Positions 20,599-29,708 of a stretch of 64,000 nt of DNA are shown here, in pieces. Location of the stretch: the NCBI RefSeq assembly GCF_008932115.1, contig NZ_CP044543.1, positions 4,160,501 through 4,224,500 of the forward strand, read 5' to 3'. Position numbers and translations under genes: made by a program. Numbering within the stretch: position 1 is the stretch's first letter; each line of letters starts with the position of its first letter. The notes under the pieces are model-generated. The model worked only from the letters and a program-made list of their open reading frames with translations, had not been told where the DNA came from and ran no database searches. This stretch comes from Bradyrhizobium betae. Its GTDB lineage: Bacteria; Pseudomonadota; Alphaproteobacteria; Rhizobiales; Xanthobacteraceae.

Positions 20599-22485
20599 AT
20601 GACGCAGATGTCACGCCGCCATGTGCTGGCCCTCGGTGCCGGCGGCGCCCTCGGGGTGTCCCTCGGCGCACCGCTGTCGCGCGGTGCGCCGGCTTCGGAA
20701 GCGGGAGGCGAGGCGCACGGCATCTCGGCGTTCGGCGATCTCAAGTACCCGGCCGATTTTCACCATTTCGACTACGTCAATCTCGATGCACCGAAGGGAG
20801 GCATGTTCTCTCTCATTCCGTCGGTGCGCGCCTACAATCAGTCCTACCAGACCTTCAACTCGCTCAATGCCTACATCCTGAAGGGCGACGGCGCGCAAGG
20901 CATGGACATGACGTTTGTGCCGCTGATGGTGCGCGCAAGCGACGAGCCGGACGCGATGTACGGGCTTGCCGCGAGATCCGTGCAGATATCGCCGGACAGG
21001 CTGGTCTATCGCTTCACGATGCGGCCCGAGGCGAAATTCCACGACGGCACCAGGCTCACCGCGCACGATGCCGCGTTTTCGCTGATGTCGTTGAAGACCA
21101 AGGGCCATCCGCTCATCATCGTGCAGATGCGCGACTTCGTCAGCGCGGAAGCTGTCGACGATGCGACACTCGTCGTCACCTTCGCCAAGGGACGGGCGCG
21201 CGACGTGCCGCTCTATGTCGCGAGCCTGCCGATCTTCTCGAAGGCTCATTATGCGTCTCGCCCGTTCGACGAATCGTCGCTGGAGATTCCGCTCGGCTCG
21301 GGCCCGTACAAGGTCGGCAAGTTCGAGGTCAATCGCTACGTCGAATTCGAGCGCGTGAAGGACTGGTGGGCTGCGGATCTTCCGGTCTGCCGCGGCAGCT
21401 ATAATTTCGATGTCGTTCGCTACGAGTTTTATCGCGATCGCGACGTTGCCTTCGAAGGCTTCACCGGCAAGAACTATCTCTATCGCGAGGAATTCACCTC
21501 GCGCATCTGGGCGACGCGCTATGACTTTCCTGCCGTGAAGGATGGTCGCGTCAAGATGGAGGTCGTGCCCGACGATACGCCGTCCGGCGCGCAAGGCTGG
21601 TTCATCAACACGCGTCGCGACAAGTTCAAAGACCCTCGTGTGCGCGAGGCCTTGATCAATGCCTTCGACTTCGAATGGACCAACAAGACCATCATGTACG
21701 GTGCCTATGCCCGCACCGTGTCGCCGTTTCAGAATTCGGACCTCATGGCGGGCGATGCGGCCCCTTCGCCCGAGGAACTGAAGCTGCTGGAGCCGTTCCG
21801 CGGTCAGGTCCCGGACGAAGTGTTCGCGGCGCCGTTTACGCCGCCGGTCTCGGACGGCTCCGGGCAAGACCGAAGCCTGCTCCGCAAGGCGCAGCAACTG
21901 CTGACCGAGGCCGGCGTGCCGATCAAGGACGGCAAGCGGGTATTGCCGAATGGCGAGGTATTCAGGATCGAGTTCCTGCTGGACGAGCCTTCGTTCCAGC
22001 CGCATCACGCGCCCTACATCAAGAATCTGGGCACGCTCGGCATCGAAGCGAGCGTGCGTCTCGTCGATGCCGTGCAATACAAAGTGCGCCAGGAGGATTT
22101 CGATTTCGACATGACGATCCAGCGCTTCAGCATGTCGGCGACGCCGGGCGATGCCATGCGCTCGTTCTTTTCCTCCCAGGTCGCGGCAACCAAGGGCTCA
22201 TACAATCTCGCGGGCATCGCCAGCCCGGCCATCGACGCCATGATCGAGAAGATCATGGCGGCCGACAGCCGCGAGGAGTTGACCATCGCCTGCCGCGCCT
22301 TCGATCGTCTGTTCCGCACCGGCCGCTATTGGGTGCCGCAATGGTATAACAAGACGCACCGGCTGGCTTATTGGGACCAGTTCGGCCATCCGCAGAAGCT
22401 GCCACGCTACGCCAACGGCGTCGGTGCTCCCGATATCTGGTGGCATGACGGCGCCAAGGCGGCCAAGCTCGAGCAGGCGAAATAA
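20599..22485 (+). CDS. Extracellular solute-binding protein (SBP_bac_5), second copy (YejA-like)
   Basis: 628 residues from ATG 20599 (MTQMSRRHVLALGAGGALG); AAGGA lies 10 bases upstream. A GTG at 20581 that overlaps the previous stop is also in frame. SRRHVLALG is a probable Tat signal. The mature protein aligns with its upstream neighbour along its length: FGDLKYPADFHHFDYVNLDA against FGKVKYPADFKRFDYVNPDA, and LEIPLGSGPYKVGKFEVNRY against LEVPLGSGPYRVKEFVAGRS. This is clear tandem duplication with strong divergence. It feeds the same permease, so the importer may accept two ligand classes. Confidence 0.92.
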   Translation: MTQMSRRHVLALGAGGALGVSLGAPLSRGAPASEAGGEAHGISAFGDLKYPADFHHFDYVNLDAPKGGMFSLIPSVRAYNQSYQTFNSLNAYILKGDGAQGMDMTFVPLMVRASDEPDAMYGLAARSVQISPDRLVYRFTMRPEAKFHDGTRLTAHDAAFSLMSLKTKGHPLIIVQMRDFVSAEAVDDATLVVTFAKGRARDVPLYVASLPIFSKAHYASRPFDESSLEIPLGSGPYKVGKFEVNRYVEFERVKDWWAADLPVCRGSYNFDVVRYEFYRDRDVAFEGFTGKNYLYREEFTSRIWATRYDFPAVKDGRVKMEVVPDDTPSGAQGWFINTRRDKFKDPRVREALINAFDFEWTNKTIMYGAYARTVSPFQNSDLMAGDAAPSPEELKLLEPFRGQVPDEVFAAPFTPPVSDGSGQDRSLLRKAQQLLTEAGVPIKDGKRVLPNGEVFRIEFLLDEPSFQPHHAPYIKNLGTLGIEASVRLVDAVQYKVRQEDFDFDMTIQRFSMSATPGDAMRSFFSSQVAATKGSYNLAGIASPAIDAMIEKIMAADSREELTIACRAFDRLFRTGRYWVPQWYNKTHRLAYWDQFGHPQKLPRYANGVGAPDIWWHDGAKAAKLEQAK

Positions 22486-22487
22486 TC

Positions 22488-23597
22488 ATGAGTGCCTATA
22501 TCGCCCGCCGCATTCTCCTGATGATCCCGACCCTGCTCGGGATCCTCTTCGTCTCCTTCATCGTCGTGCAGTTCGCGCCGGGCGGCCCGGTCGAGCGCGT
22601 AATCGCGCAGCTCTCGGGCGCCGACACCGGCGGGACCTCGCGCATTTCGGGTGGCAGCGATTTCGCGCAACGCGCGCCGGGACAGGTCGGCGCCGGCGCG
22701 GATGCCATCAACTCGAAATATCGGGGTGCGCAGGGCCTTGACCCTGATTTCATCAAGAAGCTCGAGGTGCAGTTCGGCTTCGACAAGCCGGCGCCGGAGC
22801 GCTTCGCGCTGATGGTGTGGAATTTTGCCCGCTTCGACTTCGGCAAGAGCTATTTTCGCGACGTCAGCGTGCTCCAGCTCGTCAAGGAAAAGCTCCCCGT
22901 CTCGATCTCGCTCGGCATCTGGCTGACGCTCCTGACCTACCTGATCTCGATTCCGCTCGGCATCCGCAAGGCGGTCAAGGACGGGACACGCTTCGACACC
23001 TGGACGTCGTCCGTGCTCGTGCTCGGCTATGCCATACCCGGCTTTCTGTTCGCGATCCTCCTGATCATCCTGTTTGCCGGGGGCTCGTTCTTCAACTGGT
23101 TCCCGCTGCGCGGACTGACGTCGGACGGCTGGTCGCAATTTCCCTGGTACTGGAAGATCATCGATTATTTCTGGCATCTGACGCTGCCGCTGATCGCCAT
23201 GGGGCTCGGCGCGTTCACCACCATGACGTTCCTGACCAAGAACTCGTTTCTGGACGAGATCCGCAAGCAATACGTCATGACCGCGCGCGCGAAGGGCTGC
23301 AGCGAGAACCGGGTGCTCTATGGCCACGTCTTCCGCAACGCGATGCTGATCGTGATCGCAGGCTTTCCCAGCACCTTCATTCACGCCTTCTTCTCGGGCT
23401 CGCTTCTGATCGAGACCATCTTCTCGCTGGACGGGTTGGGATTGCTCAGCTTCGAAAGCGTTCTCAACCGCGACTACCCCGTGGTGTTCGGCACGCTCTT
23501 CATCTTTTCGCTGGTCGGGCTCGTGGTCAACCTCATCTCGGACCTGACTTACATGTGGATCGATCCGCGGATCGATTTCGAGGCACGGGAGGTCTGA
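22488..23597 (+). CDS. yejB: ABC transporter permease, YejB type
   Basis: 369 residues. The first membrane helix (RRILLMIPTLLGILFVSFIVVQF) is followed by a long periplasmic loop, then five helices of the BPD_transp_1 domain. The EAA coupling motif is MTARAKGCSENRVLYGHVFRNAM. It starts 2 bases after the second binding-protein stop and its own stop overlaps the next ATG by one base (TGATG), so translation is probably coupled. It forms the inner-membrane channel together with the YejE-type subunit. Confidence 0.92.
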   Translation: MSAYIARRILLMIPTLLGILFVSFIVVQFAPGGPVERVIAQLSGADTGGTSRISGGSDFAQRAPGQVGAGADAINSKYRGAQGLDPDFIKKLEVQFGFDKPAPERFALMVWNFARFDFGKSYFRDVSVLQLVKEKLPVSISLGIWLTLLTYLISIPLGIRKAVKDGTRFDTWTSSVLVLGYAIPGFLFAILLIILFAGGSFFNWFPLRGLTSDGWSQFPWYWKIIDYFWHLTLPLIAMGLGAFTTMTFLTKNSFLDEIRKQYVMTARAKGCSENRVLYGHVFRNAMLIVIAGFPSTFIHAFFSGSLLIETIFSLDGLGLLSFESVLNRDYPVVFGTLFIFSLVGLVVNLISDLTYMWIDPRIDFEAREV

Positions 23598-24775
23598 TGA
23601 CGCTGACCGCCCCCACCCCGATCGAGACCACCGCGAAGTCGCCGCTCGGCGACGCCGTGCCGATCACGCGCAAGCCGTTCGTGCCGTCGCCGCTCAACAG
23701 GCGGCGCTGGCAGAATTTCAAGGCGAACCGGCGTGGCTACTGGTCGCTCTGGATCTTCATGTTCCTTTTCGTGGCCTCGCTGTTCGCCGAACTGATCGCC
23801 AACGACCGGCCATTCCTGGTCAAGTTTGACGGTCATCTCTACTGGCCGGCCTTCGTGACCTACTCCGAAACGACCTTCGGCGGCGATTTCGAAACCGCAG
23901 CCGACTATCGTGACCCCTATCTGCAGAAGTTGATCAAGGAGAAAGGCGGCAGCATCGTCTGGCCGCTGATCCGCTACTCCTACGACACCCATAATCTCGA
24001 TCTGCCGACGCCGGCGCCGTCGCCGCCGACCTGGATGCTGACCGAAGCGCAGTGCAAGCCTGTGGTCGAGAAAAAGGGGCTCAAAAGCTGCCGTGACCTC
24101 GAATACAACTGGCTCGGGACCGACGATCAGGGCCGCGACGTGATCGCGCGCCTGATCTATGGTTTCCGCATCTCGGTGCTGTTCGGCCTCTGCCTGACCA
24201 TTGTCTCCTCCGTCGTCGGAATCGCCGCCGGCGCGGTGCAAGGCTATTTCGGCGGCTGGATCGACCTGCTGTTCCAGCGCTTCATCGAGATATGGACCGC
24301 GATCCCTTCGCTCTATCTGCTGCTGATCCTGTCGTCGGTGCTCGTGCCCGGCTTCTTCGTGCTTCTTGGCATCCTGCTGTTGTTTTCCTGGGTGTCGCTG
24401 GTCGGACTCGTGCGCGCGGAATTTCTGCGGGGGCGCAATTTCGAGTACATCCAGGCGGCGAGAGCGCTCGGCGTGTCGAATGCCGTGATCATGTTCAAGC
24501 ATTTGCTGCCGAACGCCATGGTCGCGACGATGACGTTCCTGCCGTTCATCGTCTCCTCGTCGGTCATGACGCTGACGGCCCTCGACTTCCTCGGCTTCGG
24601 TCTGCCGCCCGGCTCGCCGTCGCTCGGCGAGCTGCTGGCGCAGGGCAAGTCCAACGTGCAGGCGCCCTGGCTCGGCTTTTCCGGCTTCTTCTCGGTCGCG
24701 ATCATGCTGTCGCTTTTGATCTTCATCGGCGAAGCGGTGCGCGACGCCTTCGATCCGCGCAAGACCTTCAGGTAG
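23597..24775 (+). CDS. yejE: ABC transporter permease, YejE type
   Basis: 392 residues from ATG 23597 (MTLTAPTPIETTAKS). It has the N-terminal OppC_N-type segment (RRWQNFKANRRGYWSLWIF), a ~150-residue periplasmic region with LGTDDQGRDVIARLIYGFR, the hallmark of DppC/OppC/YejE permeases, and the C-terminal BPD_transp_1 domain with the EAA loop AARALGVSNAVIMFKHLLPNAM. It pairs with the preceding permease; the ATPase starts 3 bases after its stop. Confidence 0.93.
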   Translation: MTLTAPTPIETTAKSPLGDAVPITRKPFVPSPLNRRRWQNFKANRRGYWSLWIFMFLFVASLFAELIANDRPFLVKFDGHLYWPAFVTYSETTFGGDFETAADYRDPYLQKLIKEKGGSIVWPLIRYSYDTHNLDLPTPAPSPPTWMLTEAQCKPVVEKKGLKSCRDLEYNWLGTDDQGRDVIARLIYGFRISVLFGLCLTIVSSVVGIAAGAVQGYFGGWIDLLFQRFIEIWTAIPSLYLLLILSSVLVPGFFVLLGILLLFSWVSLVGLVRAEFLRGRNFEYIQAARALGVSNAVIMFKHLLPNAMVATMTFLPFIVSSSVMTLTALDFLGFGLPPGSPSLGELLAQGKSNVQAPWLGFSGFFSVAIMLSLLIFIGEAVRDAFDPRKTFR

Positions 24776-24778
24776 ACG

Positions 24779-26416
24779 ATGGACGCGATCAACCAGCCCC
24801 TGCTTAGCGTGCGCGACCTCTCGGTGGCCTTCCACCAGGGTGGCGCCACGACGCTTGCGGTCGACAAGGTCTCGTTCCAGATCAAGCGCGGCGAGTGCCT
24901 GGCGCTGGTCGGCGAATCCGGGTCCGGCAAGTCGGTCAGCGCGCTTTCGATCCTGAAGCTGCTGCCCTATCCGAACGCGTCGCATCCCTCGGGCAGCATC
25001 CGCTTCAAGGGACGCGAGCTGATCGACCAGTCGGAGCAACAGATGCGGGAGATTCGCGGCAGCGACATCTCCATCATCTTCCAGGAGCCGATGACTTCGC
25101 TCAATCCGTTGCACACGATCGAGGCGCAGATCGGCGAGATCATCCAGCTGCACAATCCGACCAGCAATGCGCAGGCGCGCAAGCGGACGCTGGAATTGCT
25201 GACGCAGGTCGGCATCCCCGAGCCCGAGACGCGGCTTAACAGTTATCCGCACCAGCTTTCCGGCGGCCAGCGCCAGCGCGTGATGATCGCGATGGCGCTC
25301 GCCAACGAGCCGGATTTGCTGATCGCGGACGAGCCGACCACTGCGCTCGACGTCACCGTGCAGGCGCAGATCCTGGCGCTGCTTGCCGACATCCGCGCGC
25401 GGCTCGGCATGAGCCTGCTGTTCATCACCCACGATCTCGGCATCGTGCGCCGCATCGCCGACCAGGTCTGTGTCATGAAGGGCGGCGAGATCGTCGAGCA
25501 GGGACCGGTTGAGCAGGTCTTCAAGACCCCGAAGCACACTTATACGCGGGACCTGCTGGCGGCGGAGCCGAAGCCGGATCCGGCGCCGCCGCAGCCGGGC
25601 GCGCCGGTGGTGATGTCGGCCGACGATCTGAAAGTATGGTTTCCGATCAAGCGCGGCTTGATGCGCAAGACGGTCGGCCACATCAAGGCGGTCGACGGCG
25701 TCAGCCTCGCCGTGCGCAAGGGCGAGACGCTCGGTGTGGTCGGCGAATCCGGCTCGGGCAAGACGACGCTGGGGCTCGCACTGCTGCGCCTGATCTCCTC
25801 GAACGGACGCATCGTATTCCTGGGCAAGGACATCCAGGGCTTGCGCTTCAAGGAGATGCGGCCCTTCCGGCGCGACATGCAGATCGTGTTCCAGGATCCG
25901 TTCGGCTCGCTCAGCCCGCGCATGTCAATCGCGGACATCATCGCCGAAGGCCTCTCCGTGCACCAGCCAAAGCTGTCGCGCGAGGAGCGTGAGGCGCGCG
26001 TCGTCAAGGCGCTCGAAGATGTCGGGATGAAGCCGGACACCCGCTACCGCTATCCGCACGAGTTTTCGGGCGGGCAGCGCCAGCGCATCAGCATCGCGCG
26101 GGCTGTGGTGCTGGAGCCGGATTTCGTCGTGCTGGACGAGCCGACCAGCGCGCTCGACATGCTGTTCCAGGCGCAGATGGTGGACCTGTTGCGCGAGCTT
26201 CAGCGCAAGCGCGAGCTCACCTACATGTTCATCTCGCACGATCTGCGCGTCGTGGCCTCGCTTGCGAGCCATCTCATCGTGATGCGCGGCGGCAAGGTGG
26301 TCGAGGAGGGACAGGCGGCCGAGCTGTTCAAGAACCCCAAGACCGATTACACGCGTGCGCTGTTTGCGGCGGCGTTCCGGCTGGAGACGGCTGGGAACGG
26401 GTCGGTCGCGACCTGA
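24779..26416 (+). CDS. yejF: ABC transporter ATP-binding protein with two fused ATPase domains, YejF type
   Basis: 545 residues. Domain 1 (about 8-255) has Walker A GESGSGKS, signature LSGGQRQRV and Walker [13 protein letters not shown]. Domain 2 (about 280-535) has [18 protein letters not shown] and [11 protein letters not shown]. Each ends in the oligopeptide-type C-terminal extension ([20 protein letters not shown]). Fusion of both ATPases in one chain is typical of YejF, which separates this locus from Opp/Dpp operons. It powers import of peptides or similar compounds. Confidence 0.95.
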   Translation: MDAINQPLLSVRDLSVAFHQGGATTLAVDKVSFQIKRGECLALVGESGSGKSVSALSILKLLPYPNASHPSGSIRFKGRELIDQSEQQMREIRGSDISIIFQEPMTSLNPLHTIEAQIGEIIQLHNPTSNAQARKRTLELLTQVGIPEPETRLNSYPHQLSGGQRQRVMIAMALANEPDLLIADEPTTALDVTVQAQILALLADIRARLGMSLLFITHDLGIVRRIADQVCVMKGGEIVEQGPVEQVFKTPKHTYTRDLLAAEPKPDPAPPQPGAPVVMSADDLKVWFPIKRGLMRKTVGHIKAVDGVSLAVRKGETLGVVGESGSGKTTLGLALLRLISSNGRIVFLGKDIQGLRFKEMRPFRRDMQIVFQDPFGSLSPRMSIADIIAEGLSVHQPKLSREEREARVVKALEDVGMKPDTRYRYPHEFSGGQRQRISIARAVVLEPDFVVLDEPTSALDMLFQAQMVDLLRELQRKRELTYMFISHDLRVVASLASHLIVMRGGKVVEEGQAAELFKNPKTDYTRALFAAAFRLETAGNGSVAT

Positions 26417-26512
26417 TCTTGCGTGATCACGATCACGGCGGCTGAGCGATCGCCGCGACATCCTGTACGCATGGCCGCGAGGCAGTCTCGCGACGGCGAC
26501 AGGAGTGCAGAG

Positions 26513-26707
26513 ATGACGTTCATTGCAATCGACGCGGAGGCGACGCGCGAGCTATCCGCGATCGAGCTCGACGGGGTCGTCGGGGGCGCGGCTCCGCGGG
26601 GAGGTTACGGTCAGATTTACGACGTGCCGCCGCCGCCGCGCGTTGTGAATGCGCCCCAATTGGGCGGCGGAGGCCCGACGAACCTGCCGCACTTGCATGC
26701 ATTCTGA
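26513..26707 (+). CDS. Small peptide with double-glycine-type leader
   Basis: 64 residues, ATG 26513 with AGGAG at 26501-26505 (7-base spacing). Residues 1-25 end in RELSAIELDGVVGG, which matches the double-glycine leader pattern (E-L-S-x-x-E-L-D-x-V-x-G-G) of bacteriocin-like and other exported peptides cut by C39-type peptidases. The remaining ~39 residues are rich in Gly, Pro and aromatic/hydrophobic residues (GGYGQIYDVPPPPRVV, then QLGGGG) and contain no Cys. No C39 transporter is nearby, but an NlpC/P60 hydrolase and an M17 aminopeptidase follow on the opposite strand. Small ORFs of this type with unknown roles occur in Bradyrhizobium. The secretion role is inferred. Confidence 0.65.
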   Translation: MTFIAIDAEATRELSAIELDGVVGGAAPRGGYGQIYDVPPPPRVVNAPQLGGGGPTNLPHLHAF

Positions 26708-26727
26708 GGCGAACGGACCTCGGCAAG

Positions 26728-26771
26728 GCGGGTAGGGCGGGCGATGGGTTTCGCTCCGCTCTACCCATCCT
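26728..26771. terminator. Palindrome between convergent genes, possible two-way terminator
   Basis: GGGTAG at 26730-26735 pairs with CTACCC at 26761-26766, with further GCG/CGC pairing inside (GGCGGG...CGCTCCGC). It sits between the small peptide gene and the convergent NlpC/P60 gene. It resembles a dispersed intergenic repeat; there is no U-run. Confidence 0.45.
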
Positions 26772-26782
26772 GCGAGGTGTCG

Positions 26783-27661
26783 CTAGAGTCGTTTGATCGC
26801 CATGACCTCGCTGCCGGCCGCCTTGATCCGCGCAAGGGCCGGTTCGATCGGCTCGATCGCCGTTGCCATATGGTGGGCGTTGGCGTGGACCATGGTGCCG
26901 CCGTCGCGGACGATCGCGACATGGCCCTTCCAGAAGATCAGATCGCCGCGCCGTAAGCTGTTGCGTTCGTGCGGCTCCAGTGCGCGGCCGAGCCCTGCCT
27001 GCTGCATGTCGCTGTCGCGAGGACAGCCGATGCCTGCGGCGGTCAGCGATACCTGCACCAGACCCGAGCAATCGATGCCCAGACTGCTTTTGCCGCCCCA
27101 GAGATAGGGCGTGCCGACGAAGCGCTCGGCGACGGCGACGAAATCCGGCTCGCGATGATCGAGCGGCGCAAGATGCGTTCTCGGCAGAAAGGCGCCGTCG
27201 GGTGTCACGGCGAAAGTGCCGTCCTCGCGCGCCACCGCGATCTTGGAGCCAAGCACCAGCGTATCGGCCGGCGGTAGCTTGATCGAAGGTCCGGGGAAGG
27301 CAAACGTCCGTAGCGCACTGACGACGTGGGTCGGTGTGGCGGTTGGCTTCATGAGCGCTGCATCGGGCAACCAGCCGACATAGCCGTCGCCATCGAGCTG
27401 GCCCCAGGCCCAGCCCTCGCCGTTGCGATCGTAGACCGTGACGCGCTCGCCGCGCAGCGCTTGCGTCATCAGCATGGCGCCCGAGGAAGGCTGCTCGCGC
27501 ACCGGCGCGATCGGATCGACCACCTCGAACGCCTCGCCGGTGACGAAGCGGTCCGCTTTCACCTTGCCTTCGAGGTATTTCGCGGCGAGGTCGCCGCGCG
27601 CTGGCGTCAGCCTTCGGTCGATTCTTGGTTCGATTCCGGGATCAATTCCTGGATCATGCAT
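26783..27661 (-). CDS. NlpC/P60 (C40) peptidase with SH3-like domains
   Basis: 292 residues from ATG 27661, which overlaps the upstream aminopeptidase stop by 8 bases; a GTG at 27670 is also in frame. The N-terminus contains a short repeat (DPGIDPGIEPRID) with no signal peptide. Residues ~45-160 form bacterial SH3-like units (GERVTVYDRNGEGWAWGQLDGDGYVGWLPDAAL). The C-terminal NlpC/P60 domain has the catalytic Cys in LGIDCSGLVQ, His in FWKGHVAIV, and ends with AIKRL. Such enzymes cut gamma-D-Glu-diaminopimelate bonds in murein peptides. Without a signal peptide it probably acts on imported murein peptides in the cytoplasm, which fits coupling to an aminopeptidase. Confidence 0.9.
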   Translation of the reverse strand: MHDPGIDPGIEPRIDRRLTPARGDLAAKYLEGKVKADRFVTGEAFEVVDPIAPVREQPSSGAMLMTQALRGERVTVYDRNGEGWAWGQLDGDGYVGWLPDAALMKPTATPTHVVSALRTFAFPGPSIKLPPADTLVLGSKIAVAREDGTFAVTPDGAFLPRTHLAPLDHREPDFVAVAERFVGTPYLWGGKSSLGIDCSGLVQVSLTAAGIGCPRDSDMQQAGLGRALEPHERNSLRRGDLIFWKGHVAIVRDGGTMVHANAHHMATAIEPIEPALARIKAAGSEVMAIKRL

Positions 27662-29027
27662 AGCGCTCACTCAGCAATGCGTAGATGGCACGCGCGGCTT
27701 GGCATTCGCCGCCTTCGGGCCGCGCCGGCTTCGCCGAAGGCGTCCAGCCGTAGATGTCGACATGCAACCAGCTTTTGGCCTGCTCGACGAAGCGTTGCAG
27801 GAACAGCGCGCAAATGATCGAGCCGGCGAAGCCGCCGGACGGCGCGTTGGTGATGGTGGCGGTCTTGGAATCCAGCCACGCATCGTAAGGCGGCCATAGC
27901 GGCATGCGCCACAACGGATCGTTCTCCTTCACCGCGCAGCGCGCGACGTCGGCAGCAAGCGTCTCATCATTGGTGTAAAAGGGCGGTAAATCCGGCCCCA
28001 GCGCGACGCGTGCGGCGCCGGTCAATGTGCCGAGGTCGATCAGGAGGTCCGGCTTCTCCTCGTCGGCCAGCGCCAGCGCGTCGGCGAGCACCAGCCGGCC
28101 TTCCGCGTCGGTGTTGCCGATCTCCACCGTGATGCCCTTGCGCGAGGTGAAGATGTCGAGCGGGCGGAAAGCGTTGCCCGCGACCGCGTTCTCGACCGCC
28201 GGAATCAGCACGCGCAGCCGGACCTTCAGCTTGGCGTCCATCACCATGCGGGCCAGCGCCAGCACGTTGGCGGCGCCGCCCATGTCCTTCTTCATGATCA
28301 GCATGCCGCTCGACGGCTTCAGGTCGAGTCCGCCGGTGTCGAAGCAGACGCCCTTGCCGACCAACGTCACCTTGGGATGAGCCGGATCGCCCCAACCGAT
28401 GTCGATCAGCCGCGGCGCGCGGTCGGAGGCCATGCCGACGGCGTGGATCAGCGGAAAGTTCGTCTTGAGATCCTCGCCGATGGTGCAGGCGAAGCTTGCG
28501 CCGAATTCGGCCGCGAGGTCTTGCGCGGCCGTAGCCAGCTCCGCTGGCCCCATGTCGTTGGACGGCGTGTTGATGAGATCACGCGCCAGCATCGCGGCAT
28601 CCGCGACGCGAGCGATCTCGGCCGCATCGACGCCATCAGGCGGCACCAGCCGGACGTCGGGACGATCAGCCTTGCGGTAGCGCGCGAAGCGGTAGCACCC
28701 AAGTGCGAAGGCGAGCGCCGCCAGCCGTGCATCGTGCGGTGCGTTGGCAAAGCGGTAAACGCCTGGCGGCAGCAGGCCGGGCAGCGCGCCCGACCGGAAC
28801 AGATCGCGCGATCTGGCATCGTCGTCCTCGAGACCGAACAGCACTTGCGCGATCGCACCGTCGGGCGCGGGCAGCGCAAGGCAGCCGCCCGGCTTGGCGG
28901 CAAAGCCATTGGCGGTGGCGAATTGGCGCTGCGGCGGCGGCAGTGTCTCGCGCACCGCATCCCAACTCGATCTGGTGACGAAGGTGATCGGGATGGCGGC
29001 GGACGATGTCTCGAAGATGGCAGGCAT
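27654..29027 (-). CDS. Leucyl aminopeptidase family (M17)
   Basis: 457 residues from ATG 29027 (MPAIFETSSAAIPITFVT). Zinc-dependent aminopeptidase releasing N-terminal residues from peptides in the cytoplasm. The catalytic core contains VGKGVCFDTGGLDLKPSSGM (metal/catalytic Lys and Asp), MKKDMGGAANVLALA, and the signature NTDAEGRLVLADAL. The C-terminus has the M17 ending (FVEQAKSWLHVDIYGW). It is shorter in its N-terminal domain than PepA. Together with the overlapping NlpC/P60 gene it resembles a peptide or murein-peptide degradation pair. Confidence 0.94.
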   Translation of the reverse strand: MPAIFETSSAAIPITFVTRSSWDAVRETLPPPQRQFATANGFAAKPGGCLALPAPDGAIAQVLFGLEDDDARSRDLFRSGALPGLLPPGVYRFANAPHDARLAALAFALGCYRFARYRKADRPDVRLVPPDGVDAAEIARVADAAMLARDLINTPSNDMGPAELATAAQDLAAEFGASFACTIGEDLKTNFPLIHAVGMASDRAPRLIDIGWGDPAHPKVTLVGKGVCFDTGGLDLKPSSGMLIMKKDMGGAANVLALARMVMDAKLKVRLRVLIPAVENAVAGNAFRPLDIFTSRKGITVEIGNTDAEGRLVLADALALADEEKPDLLIDLGTLTGAARVALGPDLPPFYTNDETLAADVARCAVKENDPLWRMPLWPPYDAWLDSKTATITNAPSGGFAGSIICALFLQRFVEQAKSWLHVDIYGWTPSAKPARPEGGECQAARAIYALLSERYA

Positions 29028-29231
29028 TGGCGGGTCCAAACAGGTCCTACGAACGGACGAGACTTCGCAGAGTTTTGCCGCGGCCGCAATCGGCATTGCT
29101 GTCTCCGCGCGGCGAGCCGCTACTCGCGGCAAGCCGGCCATGCTAGGTTCCGGCAACGGCTGCCGGATCTGCAGACAATTGTGCAGGAGACTGCCGGCGA
29201 CCGAAGACGGAGCCTGCCGGGAGGAAATGCA

Positions 29232-29435
29232 ATGGAATTTGTGTGGAGCGTGGTCACATTCATCGGCCAGGCCGTCGAGGCAATTTTCGGCTATGTCGAG
29301 CATCACCATTGGATATTCGCATTCCTCGCCGGCGGTTACGTCTTCTATCTCCACGACCGCTCCGTCCACGCGCGGTTCGACGCACTCGACAAGCGCATCG
29401 ACGAAATCCGCAAGCGGCTTGCCATCGAATATTGA
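29232..29435 (+). CDS. Small single-pass membrane protein, unknown function
   Basis: 67 residues, ATG 29232 with GGGAGG 8-9 bases upstream. A hydrophobic segment (WIFAFLAGGYVFYL, about residues 27-42) follows an amphipathic N-terminal helix. The C-terminal 25 residues are a charged helix (RFDALDKRIDEIRKRLA) with heptad spacing, probably a short coiled coil in the cytoplasm. Divergent from the aminopeptidase gene. I do not recognise the family. Confidence 0.7.
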   Translation: MEFVWSVVTFIGQAVEAIFGYVEHHHWIFAFLAGGYVFYLHDRSVHARFDALDKRIDEIRKRLAIEY

Positions 29436-29708
29436 TCGAGCGAGACGAAACCATCGCCGGGCGATCTCGTATTCCTTGCTTGAGAACTGCCGTTCACGAG
29501 AGCGCGGCCGCGGGGCTTTACTAGCGCTACGGTTGTGGCATTATCGATGAATATTATAGATTGTGCCGGGCGGTTCTGCACGTCGAGCGCATGGACGCTG
29601 CGGTAAACGGTCGATACCCACCTCAGTCGATAGCAGCCTGGAAACGTTCGTCTAAGGCATTTCTCTCAATCGTTTGGGCGACGCAGCATTCGCAATGAGC
29701 GGCGCAAA

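Noticed and set aside
23549..25681. 710-codon antisense frame over the yej permease and ATPase genes
   Set aside because: Low-complexity Arg/His/Asp composition and no motif; the sense strand encodes intact transporter genes.
26423..26512. Upstream extension of the double-glycine peptide
   Set aside because: No ribosome site, whereas AGGAG sits 7 bases before ATG 26513 and leader peptides of this type normally begin about there.
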